This document shows, piece after piece, positions 1-6,084 of a DNA stretch of 9,866 bases. A model generated the notes under the pieces. It had not been told where the DNA came from. It saw only the letters and a program-made list of their open reading frames with translations, and made no database searches. The stretch spans positions 4,195 through 14,060 of the forward strand of contig MGNL01000039.1 of the NCBI GenBank assembly GCA_001796785.1. The letters are read 5' to 3'. This stretch comes from Chloroflexi bacterium RBG_16_51_16 (GTDB taxonomy: Bacteria > Chloroflexota > Anaerolineae > Anaerolineales > Villigracilaceae). Position 1 is the first letter of the stretch. The number at the start of each line of letters is the position of its first letter. A program made the position numbers and the translations under genes.

Positions 1-190
1 CGACCTTATCGAGTACTCCAATCTGCGCGAACACGCGCAGCGCCGGGGCTCGGAAGAAATGAGTGGACAAGGTATCGCTGGGGAAAGTCGCCTTATCGAG
101 CAGCAGAATCCGCCAACCGCGCATGCCCAGGAGAGCAGCCAGCGATGCGCCGGCTATCCGTGCGCCAACGATGATGGCGTCGTAATCCAT
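1..190 (-). CDS. FAD-dependent oxidoreductase, N-terminal fragment (cut by window edge)
   Basis: Reading the minus strand from an ATG at 188-190 gives 63 codons with no stop, running off the left edge. The fragment opens with a beta-alpha-beta dinucleotide fold: hydrophobic strand DAIIVG, the glycine motif GARIAGAS (residues 9-16, a GxRxAG form typical of geranylgeranyl-reductase or aromatic-hydroxylase-like flavoproteins), then helix and a second strand ILLLD whose Asp32 would bind the ribose of FAD. A following segment with PSDTLSTHF is also typical of this flavoprotein group. The family oxidises or reduces varied lipids and aromatic compounds with NAD(P)H; the substrate cannot be told from this part. 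The upstream Shine-Dalgarno is weak and no clear promoter was found. The catalytic body lies outside the window. Confidence 0.85.
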   Translation of the reverse strand, partial: MDYDAIIVGARIAGASLAALLGMRGWRILLLDKATFPSDTLSTHFFRAPALRVFAQIGVLDKV

Positions 191-359
191 GGATCTACCA
201 ATGACCTTATACTGTTCTTAGTTGCCCTGTGCTATTCGGGTTAATTGCGTTTGGCCTGACCAACTCCCGCTCACCGAAATCCTTCCAAAAAGATCCAACC
301 GGTTGACAAGCTGGCCTGATCTTCACGATGATTTAACTGATAAATAACCAGGACATTCG
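191..359. other. Intergenic gap with a 10-bp palindrome
   Basis: This stretch lies upstream of the oxidoreductase and downstream of the small minus-strand gene. It should carry the oxidoreductase promoter on the minus strand, but I see no well-spaced -35/-10 pair. A perfect palindrome CAACCGGTTG sits at 296-305. No hairpin with a T-run marks the end of the upstream gene. Confidence 0.4.
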
Positions 360-620
360 TTATATTCCCAACCTGGCTCTCATCTCTTCCACACCGGCTT
401 TGGCAGCTTCCGCGTTCGCGTTGGTCGCTGCGCGGAATAATTTGATTGCCTCGACCAAATTGTTGGCCTTCAAAGCCGCAATGACCTTCGGGTCGTCATC
501 CAGGTGCGTATCCTCAACGAAGGTGACTTCGAGGTGCTTGTAAAGGAACGCCAATCGCGCTTCCAACCTGCTGAGCCTTCCCTTGATCTGGGAAATTTCC
601 TGTTGTTCCAGGGTGGGCAT
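360..620 (-). CDS. Small coiled-coil protein with ribosomal L7/L12-like C-terminal motif
   Basis: An 86-residue protein starting with ATG at 618-620, preceded by a good AAGGAG ribosome binding site. Residues about 4-30 (QISQIKGRLSRLEARL region) form an amphipathic, probably coiled-coil helix. After an acidic linker, residues about 45-85 contain VIAALKANNLVEAIKLFR and then an A-T-x(6)-A-K-x(3)-E pattern, which resembles the helix-turn-helix face of the C-terminal domain of ribosomal protein bL12 (the part that contacts translation factors). It is much shorter than bL12 and lacks its N-terminal dimer domain and hinge, so it is not L7/L12 itself. Its role is unknown. It lies 43 nt downstream of the lipoprotein gene on the same strand and may be co-transcribed with it. 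The link to L12 is from remembered family patterns. Confidence 0.85.
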   Translation of the reverse strand: MPTLEQQEISQIKGRLSRLEARLAFLYKHLEVTFVEDTHLDDDPKVIAALKANNLVEAIKLFRAATNANAEAAKAGVEEMRARLGI

Positions 621-663
621 GAATATTCTCCTTCAACCAATGATTTTCTGATCACGGGTGGCT

Positions 664-1407
664 TTATTGTATTTCAAAGTGAGCCATGTAAAACTCGCCT
701 GAACTTAACTTTGCTGCCGGGTCGCTCAGGTTAAGCCCTCCGTCAAAGTTGATATCCCAGTGCATTTCAGCAAACACATCTTTGACTTGGCCGCGCACTT
801 CGAGCTGGACCGGCACAGAGAGGTTCTCGCCGACCTGCAGTGCCTTGTAACCCAACACCGCCTCGTCCCTGAGGTCGTGAATGACGAGCAGGGCAGGCAC
901 GGGCGCGTAGGCGCGCTCCACGATAACTGTATCGTCGTTAACCAGGGGCTGATCAGAAACAGTGATCCAGTCTGGGTCTGCAAGCAGCACCGCTTCATTG
1001 GTGACAGGGTTGCCGAGCGCGGTAAGCAAAGGTACATCCGGATCCGGAATTTCATTCACACCTGAATTGCCGGCATCCGCATAGAGGGCTGCATGCAATC
1101 TCCAGGTAAGGTCGGTCGGATCGATCGTTACCGTAACTTCCTGGTTTTCACCCTGGGCAACCGCAGAGCACCCCAGCATACCGCCTGGCGCACCAATCAC
1201 ATCAGCCTGGATGCACACCCAACTCGGTTGGGCGACCACTACCTTATGGAGGGTTGTCTCACCTAGATCGTTCACGTAGATACCGTGCTCACCGACCTCG
1301 ATGTGGTTGTCCGGGGAGACCATTGGACCGGATAACAGATCGCTGCACCCGGTGACGAGCAGTCCTGCTGCCGTAAGGGAAATAATGATAAAAGGCCTCT
1401 TGCTCAC
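664..1407 (-). CDS. Secreted lipoprotein with two DUF7282-like domains
   Basis: A 247-residue protein that starts at a GTG (1405-1407) with an AAGGAG site upstream. Lys3 and Arg4, a hydrophobic stretch and the lipobox LVTGC (Cys21) make a lipoprotein signal peptide, so it should be exported and anchored to the outer face of the membrane. The mature part holds two diverged copies of one beta-rich unit, about residues 42-125 and 148-245. Each runs: a strand with V/I-V/I-x-A/E at the start, a P-x-x-V/L-x-I element, a gly-rich turn leading to LG, a G-E-N-x-x-V-x-V segment, and an aromatic-rich end (LHAALYADAG; FAEMHWDINFDG). This matches my memory of DUF7282, a domain of unknown function seen in haloarchaea and Chloroflexota. 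It is probably first gene of a two-gene unit with the small protein downstream. The ligand is unknown. Confidence 0.85.
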   Translation of the reverse strand: MSKRPFIIISLTAAGLLVTGCSDLLSGPMVSPDNHIEVGEHGIYVNDLGETTLHKVVVAQPSWVCIQADVIGAPGGMLGCSAVAQGENQEVTVTIDPTDLTWRLHAALYADAGNSGVNEIPDPDVPLLTALGNPVTNEAVLLADPDWITVSDQPLVNDDTVIVERAYAPVPALLVIHDLRDEAVLGYKALQVGENLSVPVQLEVRGQVKDVFAEMHWDINFDGGLNLSDPAAKLSSGEFYMAHFEIQ

Positions 1408-1500
1408 TTGATTCTCCTTGCATTGTTCGTCATTGAATACTGACGTTTGACCTTCTGCGGGAAGGATTCCATACTCAACTTGGTTCAGGTATTATTCTGA

Positions 1501-1526
1501 ATGATTGAGATAATTCTCACTATCAT
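1501..1526. promoter_or_regulatory. Imperfect palindrome, possible operator
   Basis: Left arm ATGATTGAGA (1501-1510), loop TAAT, right arm TCTCA then two unpaired bases then ATCAT (1515-1526). The core TGAGA-TAAT-TCTCA is perfect. The site lies about 95-120 bp upstream of the lipoprotein start, a plausible operator distance, but no regulator can be named. Confidence 0.35.
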
Positions 1527-1530
1527 CGCG

Positions 1531-1558
1531 TTCTAAACAATAGAATGATCGCATCATT
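1531..1558. promoter_or_regulatory. Two overlapping inverted repeats, possible operator
   Basis: TTCTA-N5-TAGAA spans 1531-1545, and a perfect 6-3-6 repeat AATGAT-CGC-ATCATT spans 1544-1558. The half-site ATGAT/ATCAT is the same as in the outer arms of the palindrome at 1501-1526. Function is inferred only from symmetry and location upstream of the lipoprotein gene. Confidence 0.35.
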
Positions 1559-1577
1559 GGACGAACGATTTCAGGAA

Positions 1578-1591
1578 AGGTAATGTTACCT
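1578..1591. repeat. Perfect inverted repeat AGGTAA-TG-TTACCT
   Basis: A 6-2-6 perfect inverted repeat in the gap between two minus-strand genes. It is too short for a terminator and has no T-run. It may be a protein-binding site or chance in AT-rich DNA. Confidence 0.3.
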
Positions 1592-1703
1592 AACCCGGAA
1601 TCTATCGTATGAGGTTCAAACTCATCCATTATTACTCAACCCGGACATCTATTGACGCGGCTAAATTCTACCTTTGTCCTAAAATAATTAACATTGAAAA
1701 TAA

Positions 1704-1733
1704 ATTGAAAAAAAACCAGCCTGGTGGCTGGTT
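1704..1733 (-). terminator. Rho-independent terminator of the GH25-like gene
   Basis: On the minus strand, an 8-bp perfect stem AACCAGCC / GGCTGGTT with loop ACCA (1714-1733) is followed at once by a run of T residues (plus-strand A-run 1708-1715). The first two stem bases belong to the TAA stop codon at 1732-1734, so translation ends inside the hairpin. This is a textbook intrinsic terminator and fixes the end of the transcript. Confidence 0.9.
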
Positions 1734-2976
1734 ATGCCTCAGCAGAGGTTGACAGTTGACTGGTTGGGTTGGGAAGGGAGGCTGACTGGACCGGTTCTAC
1801 CTTCCTCAGGTAACTTGCATTAACCCATTCGTCTTTAGCAGGGTGGATCCGGGCCCAACCGCCAAGAAGCTGGTAAATATCAACAACTTCTCCTGAACGC
1901 AGTGTTCGAATGACCGTGCCGAAGGCTTCCTTGCGGACATTCAAGCCTCGAACTGGAGTGACAACAGCTCTGTAAAGCAGCGTTGGCTTCGACACAGCCT
2001 TGGGAGTTTCCATGTTGACCTCGACCAGGTTGGGATCGCCCAGATAGATCCATTCGTCCCGGTCAGGTGAGATCGCTGCCCAACGGCTTTCGGAGAGCTC
2101 CCATATCGGCACCAGGTTGTTCTTCACCAGTCCACGAATTTTTTCCCCTTTGGGTTCCGCTCGCACATGCATCCCGTACTTGATTTGTGCCCAGCCGGCT
2201 GGTTGTTGGGGCGGGATACGTCCTCCTTTTTGCCAGTGGTGGCCTGAGAAGGTTTGCCAGAGATCCGAGGTTGTTTCGTTGTCATCGGCTGCCCACATCA
2301 AAACGCCCTGCAAGTCCGGATCCGATTCGACCGCGTTCATGAATTCGATCAATTGCGAGATCGAAGGTTTGATCCCCCGCTCAGTGAACATGTCACCGCC
2401 GACGAACCGCATCGGGATCTTGCGTCCGTCAGGACTGACCAGTGCGGCATATTCCTGTTTGGATTGTCTTAATTTTTCCAACGGCCTTTGACCGCGCCAG
2501 TAGAGCTGCGGACAGGTGAAATCCACATGGCTGAGGAATGCGCGCCAGGGAAAACTGGGGTGTTGACCGACGTTCCAAAACGTGTTTAAGCCCAGCGCGG
2601 TCTCCGGAAGCGCATAGCGCAGCGCTTCGATGAACAGACCGGCACCCGTATAGTTGCCTTCGACTTCGTGTTCGACATCGATCAGGTACATGTCGATTTC
2701 GTATTTTTGGCACGCGCTGGAAATGGCCTGGGCTTCGCGGGTCGGTATCCGGCCTAAATAGGAATATCCCCACCCTATCACGCGGATCTGGTTTGCCCGT
2801 AACAGTCTGATTAGCGGCTCAAGATTAGGGACGACGTTGATCCCGTCGCAGATCTTGATCGCCGCGCTTTGCACACCCGCGAGCTGGAGTCGTCCCAGGA
2901 TCTTATACGGATTGCCCTTCTCAATTTTTTCGGGCTTCCAGATATATACACCCTTGCCGATGTTGTAGTCGACCAT
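1732..2976 (-). CDS. GH25-like TIM-barrel protein with two C-terminal SH3-like domains
   Basis: The start is taken at the ATG at 2974-2976, which has GGAG eight bases upstream; an in-frame ATG at 3003 adds nine residues but has no ribosome binding site. The 414-residue protein has a barrel-like N-terminal part (about 1-250): GKGVYIW at the start, strand MYLIDVEHE with acidic Asp100 and Glu102 like the DxE pair of GH25 lysozymes, CPQLYW (155-160), and GVLMWAADD near 224-232. Two SH3-like units follow, about 265-320 and 334-395; both contain a W-A-x-I-x-P-x-x-D-E-W signature, so they look like a duplication. SH3b domains in such enzymes often bind cell wall, so a peptidoglycan hydrolase is the likely role. 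There is no signal peptide or membrane segment, which is odd for a wall enzyme. A different glycosidase or a non-catalytic barrel remains possible. Confidence 0.8.
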   Translation of the reverse strand: MVDYNIGKGVYIWKPEKIEKGNPYKILGRLQLAGVQSAAIKICDGINVVPNLEPLIRLLRANQIRVIGWGYSYLGRIPTREAQAISSACQKYEIDMYLIDVEHEVEGNYTGAGLFIEALRYALPETALGLNTFWNVGQHPSFPWRAFLSHVDFTCPQLYWRGQRPLEKLRQSKQEYAALVSPDGRKIPMRFVGGDMFTERGIKPSISQLIEFMNAVESDPDLQGVLMWAADDNETTSDLWQTFSGHHWQKGGRIPPQQPAGWAQIKYGMHVRAEPKGEKIRGLVKNNLVPIWELSESRWAAISPDRDEWIYLGDPNLVEVNMETPKAVSKPTLLYRAVVTPVRGLNVRKEAFGTVIRTLRSGEVVDIYQLLGGWARIHPAKDEWVNASYLRKVEPVQSASLPNPTSQLSTSAEA

Positions 2977-3052
2977 CCGGGTTTCTCCAGTCAATAGGCG
3001 CATTGGCGGAATCGATCCCGCCGCCCCTTGGGTTTTAGTGCCTGTACCATAC

Positions 3053-3080
3053 AGAATAGCATAGCCTTAGGGTGTGTCAA
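3053..3080 (-). promoter_or_regulatory. Predicted sigma70-type promoter for the GH25-like gene
   Basis: Minus strand: perfect -35 TTGACA (3075-3080), 16-bp spacer, -10 TATTCT (3053-3058, four of six matches). Transcription would begin near 3046, giving a leader of about 70 nt before the chosen start at 2976. Confidence 0.6.
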
Positions 3081-3090
3081 CCATACAATT

Positions 3091-3106
3091 CCCCATATGG
3101 ATGGGG
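3091..3106. promoter_or_regulatory. Perfect inverted repeat between divergent promoters
   Basis: CCCCAT-ATGG-ATGGGG, a 6-4-6 perfect repeat that begins 11 bp beyond the minus-strand -35 box, in the gap shared by the GH25-like gene and the signalling operon. It could be an operator acting on either direction. A plus-strand terminator is less likely, as no plus-strand gene lies upstream. Confidence 0.35.
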
Positions 3107-3219
3107 TGGGATTTTTGCCCATTAATTACCGGTGGGTATTAATAATCGCGGTTTTAGTTCATCTGATTTGCCTTTTTTGGGGTAAATATTCATCATTAAA
3201 TGTGCAATCATATTTCAAT

Positions 3220-3248
3220 TTGCAAAACCCATATTGGCAAACTATAAT
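3220..3248 (+). promoter_or_regulatory. Predicted sigma70-type promoter of the signalling operon
   Basis: Plus strand: -35 TTGCAA (3220-3225), spacer of exactly 17 bp, consensus -10 TATAAT (3243-3248). The surrounding DNA is AT-rich, unlike the coding sequence that follows. Transcription would start near 3255, upstream of an AGGAG at 3272-3276. If correct, all upstream in-frame start codons of the kinase gene are ruled out. Confidence 0.6.
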
Positions 3249-3249
3249 C

Positions 3250-5163
3250 GTGAGACCCGTTCAGCGCGGGCAGGAGATCAAGCTGGATACCAAAAATATA
3301 ACCGGGCCCATCAGCACGGGGGATGATTCAGCTTCCCGTCAACAGCTTCAGCCGGGCCAGACTCTGGTCGATCGTTACAATATCCAGGCAGTGATAGGGA
3401 TCGGCGGTATGGGTTCGGTTTATCGCGCCCGCGATCTTCATTTTCCCAATGTTGTGAAACTTGTGGCAGTCAAGGAAATGATCAACCTTGCGCCTGATCC
3501 GCTCATTCGACAGACAATTGTCCAGAATTTCGAGCGGGAGGCCAACCTGCTGGCCACCCTCGATCACGCCTCCATTCCCCGCATCTATGACTATTTTTCC
3601 GTGGATAACAAATCCTACCTCGTGCTCGAGTTCGTGCATGGTAAGGACCTCGAGGCAGTCATCAATGATACGCCCGGATTCCTTCCAGAACATCAGATCA
3701 TCAACTGGGCGATCCAATTATGTGATGTGCTCAGTTTTCTGCACGCTCACAAGCCGGATCCGATCATTTTCCGGGATATGAAGCCCTCCAATGTGATGAT
3801 CGATCACAACGGGGACGTTATCCTGGTTGATTTTGGCATTGCTAAAACCTTCCAAACCGGTCAGAAGGGCACCATGATTGGCACGGAAGGTTATTCGCCT
3901 CCAGAACAATACCGCGGCGAAGCCACCCAGCTCGCGGATATTTACTCGCTGGGAGCCACACTGCACCATGCGCTTACCCGGCGGGATCCGCGCCTTGAAC
4001 CACCGTTTTCCTTTGCCGAACGGCCGGTGCGCCGGATCAATGCCGCGGTCTCATCGGAGTTCGAGGCCGTCATCAATACGAGCCTCATGTACAATCCGGC
4101 CGAGCGATTCCCTAGCACAGATGCAATGAAAGATGCCTTGATGGCGGTCGCCCGTAAGACCGGCGCCCTTTCAAGGATCGCCCCGGCTATGACCGCTAAG
4201 ATCAATGCGATCAAGCCTTTATGGTCTTTTAAGTGTGAGGATGAAATCCGTGGATCGGCGCTCCTCTACCAGGGTGCCATCTACATCGGTTGTTACGATA
4301 ATAACCTGTATGCCCTCAGTGCTGCGGACGGTGAATTCCAATGGAAGTACCCGACCGATGGTGGTATCGTTTCACGACCCGCTGTATACGATGGAAACCT
4401 ATTTTTTGGATCGGAGGATCAGCGGCTGCATGTTGTCAGCACCCGCTCCGGAAAGGTTGTTTGGACGTACTTCACCGAAGGCAAGATCCGCTCCTCACCG
4501 CGCATTGCTGAAGGCCATGCTTTTATCGGAAGCGACGATCAGACTCTCCATGCGGTCAACCTGAACTCCGGGCGCGCCTCATGGAAGTTTGTCACGGATG
4601 ATCCCATCCATTCCACACCCCATGTAGCGAACGAGCTGGTCTACGTGGGAACCGAGGGCGGCATGATGCACGCCATAGACTTCCGCGGCGGACTGAAATG
4701 GCGTTTCCAGGCCAAGCGTGCCATTACCTCATCGCCGATAACCAACAAACAGGCATTGTTCTTCGCTTCCGTGGACGGCACCCTGTATGCCCTGGATGCC
4801 AAGAACGGTTGGGCGATCTGGCGTTTTCGGCTGGACAAAGGCTCCGTTTCCTCACCCGCACTTGCGGAGGAGTTCCTTTTTATCGGTGCTGCAGATGGCT
4901 GCATCTATTGCGTGGATGTGCGTTCTTCAAAAGAAATTTGGCGGTTTCGCACCGATAACCAGGTGAGCAGCTCGCCGACCATTTATAAGGATTCCCTTTA
5001 TTGTGGATCAGTGGATGGGTTTCTTTATTGTCTGGAATACCGCAGCGGACGCCTGCGCTGGAAGTTTCAATCCGAAGGACCGATTACAGGCTCCCCGTTG
5101 GTTTTTGACGACATCGTATACATCGGTTCCGCAGACCACCAGGTTTATGCACTTTTTGCATAA
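3250..5163 (+). CDS. Hanks-type Ser/Thr protein kinase with C-terminal PQQ-like beta-propeller
   Basis: First gene of the operon, 637 residues from the GTG at 3250. The kinase domain (about 43-300) has the glycine loop GIGGMGSV (50-57), ATP lysine in VAVKEM (Lys75), helix-C Glu97, a catalytic loop FRDMKPSN (His of HRD replaced by Phe; Asp176, Lys178, Asn181 kept), DFG (194-196), and PPE (217-219), so it should be active. From about 323 to the end there are eight repeats of about 40 residues with the pattern SSP...V/LYxGSxDGxLYAL...G...WxF, typical of PQQ-like propellers; the W-strand of the last unit is missing and would be supplied by the first LWSF, closing an eight-blade ring. No membrane segment separates kinase and propeller, so both are probably cytoplasmic, with the propeller as sensor or scaffold. 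The start is unsure: no in-frame ATG fits; a CTG at 3283 has AGGAG six bases upstream, and the frame stays open back to a TTG at 3028. Confidence 0.92.
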   Translation: MRPVQRGQEIKLDTKNITGPISTGDDSASRQQLQPGQTLVDRYNIQAVIGIGGMGSVYRARDLHFPNVVKLVAVKEMINLAPDPLIRQTIVQNFEREANLLATLDHASIPRIYDYFSVDNKSYLVLEFVHGKDLEAVINDTPGFLPEHQIINWAIQLCDVLSFLHAHKPDPIIFRDMKPSNVMIDHNGDVILVDFGIAKTFQTGQKGTMIGTEGYSPPEQYRGEATQLADIYSLGATLHHALTRRDPRLEPPFSFAERPVRRINAAVSSEFEAVINTSLMYNPAERFPSTDAMKDALMAVARKTGALSRIAPAMTAKINAIKPLWSFKCEDEIRGSALLYQGAIYIGCYDNNLYALSAADGEFQWKYPTDGGIVSRPAVYDGNLFFGSEDQRLHVVSTRSGKVVWTYFTEGKIRSSPRIAEGHAFIGSDDQTLHAVNLNSGRASWKFVTDDPIHSTPHVANELVYVGTEGGMMHAIDFRGGLKWRFQAKRAITSSPITNKQALFFASVDGTLYALDAKNGWAIWRFRLDKGSVSSPALAEEFLFIGAADGCIYCVDVRSSKEIWRFRTDNQVSSSPTIYKDSLYCGSVDGFLYCLEYRSGRLRWKFQSEGPITGSPLVFDDIVYIGSADHQVYALFA

Positions 5164-5177
5164 AAGGAGCGCTTGTG

Positions 5178-6083
5178 ATGGATATCCTGAGAAAATTGTT
5201 TCCTAAACCTAGGCGTTCCACTCCAGCTTCGGCTGAAGCATCCGTGACCGCACCGCTGACTGACCAGCAGATCAGTGCCATAATGAAAGACACATCCTCG
5301 CACTTTGAAATGAAGCAGTTGGTTGTAGGGGCAGGCCAGTCGATCGGCAAGCAGCGGGAGCATAATGAAGACAGCCTGCTTGCCCTGACCTCAACGATAT
5401 CCGGAAATTCCGGGAATGTGCCCTTCGGTCTGTATATCGTTGCCGACGGCATGGGTGGACACCAGTACGGAGAAGTCGCAAGCAACGCGGCAGTACGCAT
5501 CATGGCTGGCTTCATCCTGCGCAAGTTGCATGCCTATCTCTACAGCGTGCCTTCCCAGCCGATGCAGGAATCCCTCCAGGAGGTCATCCAGTCGTCCGTC
5601 GTCGAAGCGCACCGCTTCGTTCAGAGTGAAGCCCCGGGTGGCGGCACCACGGTCACTGCAGCCTTGGTGCTGGGTGAACAGATCACCCTCGCGCATGTTG
5701 GGGACAGCCGGGCTTACTCTATTTACCCGGATGGAAGAGTGGAACCGATCACCCGGGATCACTCCCTCGTCAAGCGGCTTGAAGAACTTGGGCATCTCAA
5801 CCGGGATGAGGCTGCCAATTTCCCACATCGCAATGTATTGATCCGCGCCGTAGGCCAGGGAGATGTGATCGAACCCGATGTGGTGACCATCCCCTTCCCA
5901 CAGCCGGGTTATTTAATGATCTGCAGCGACGGCCTTTGGGGCGTCGTTAATGACAAGGATATCTACCGCGCTGTAGCGGATGCGCACAGCCTGCCGCGAG
6001 CCTGTCAGAATCTGGTGGAGGCTGCGAATGCCGCGGGTGGACCCGATAATATTAGTGTGGTCCTGGTTCAATTGATCGGATGA
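5178..6083 (+). CDS. PP2C-family Ser/Thr protein phosphatase
   Basis: A 301-residue protein starting at ATG 5178 with AAGGAG eight bases upstream; a GTG just before it (5175) is an alternative that adds one residue. An N-terminal extension of about 45 residues, rich in basic and small residues, precedes a full PP2C domain. Metal-binding and core motifs are present in order: HNED (Asp65), ADGMGGH (Asp90, Gly91), GGGTTVTAALV (154-164), HVGDSRAY (173-180), TRDHS (192-196), IRAVGQ (222-227), CSDGLWG (Asp251) and GGPDNIS (Asp290). It should remove phosphate from Ser/Thr on kinase targets, including the kinase itself, using two Mn or Mg ions. It lies 14 nt after the kinase gene and 1 nt before the next gene. 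No membrane segment is seen, so it is soluble, matching a cytoplasmic kinase. Confidence 0.96.
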   Translation: MDILRKLFPKPRRSTPASAEASVTAPLTDQQISAIMKDTSSHFEMKQLVVGAGQSIGKQREHNEDSLLALTSTISGNSGNVPFGLYIVADGMGGHQYGEVASNAAVRIMAGFILRKLHAYLYSVPSQPMQESLQEVIQSSVVEAHRFVQSEAPGGGTTVTAALVLGEQITLAHVGDSRAYSIYPDGRVEPITRDHSLVKRLEELGHLNRDEAANFPHRNVLIRAVGQGDVIEPDVVTIPFPQPGYLMICSDGLWGVVNDKDIYRAVADAHSLPRACQNLVEAANAAGGPDNISVVLVQLIG

Positions 6084-6084
6084 A

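Larger units (their letters stand above)
1408..1731. other. Intergenic region of about 320 bp with clustered inverted repeats
   Basis: No gene is supported here. It is AT-rich and lies upstream of the lipoprotein gene and downstream of the GH25-like gene, so it should hold the lipoprotein promoter on the minus strand. I found no convincing -35/-10 pair. It does contain several inverted repeats (1501-1526, 1531-1545, 1544-1558, 1578-1591), listed separately, and the terminator of the GH25-like gene at its right end. Confidence 0.6.

Noticed and set aside
59..244. Plus-strand open frame of 61 residues
   Set aside because: It lies opposite the flavoprotein gene, whose glycine motif is clear on the minus strand, and it has no recognisable domain.
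303..308. TTGACA on the plus strand, possible -35 box
   Set aside because: No -10 box is found at 16-18 bp and the direction would be antisense to the gene at 360-620.
2977..3003. Longer start of the GH25-like protein at 3003
   Set aside because: No Shine-Dalgarno precedes it, while the ATG at 2974-2976 has GGAG at the right distance.
3028..3249. Upstream extension of the kinase frame to a TTG or to ATG 3097
   Set aside because: It has no ribosome site, is AT-rich, and overlaps the divergent promoters. I kept it only as an alternative because it encodes a hydrophobic stretch.
4219..5163. CRISPR-like or tandem DNA repeat in the propeller region
   Set aside because: The repeat of about 120 bp is seen in the protein; the DNA copies have diverged, so it is domain repetition and not an array.
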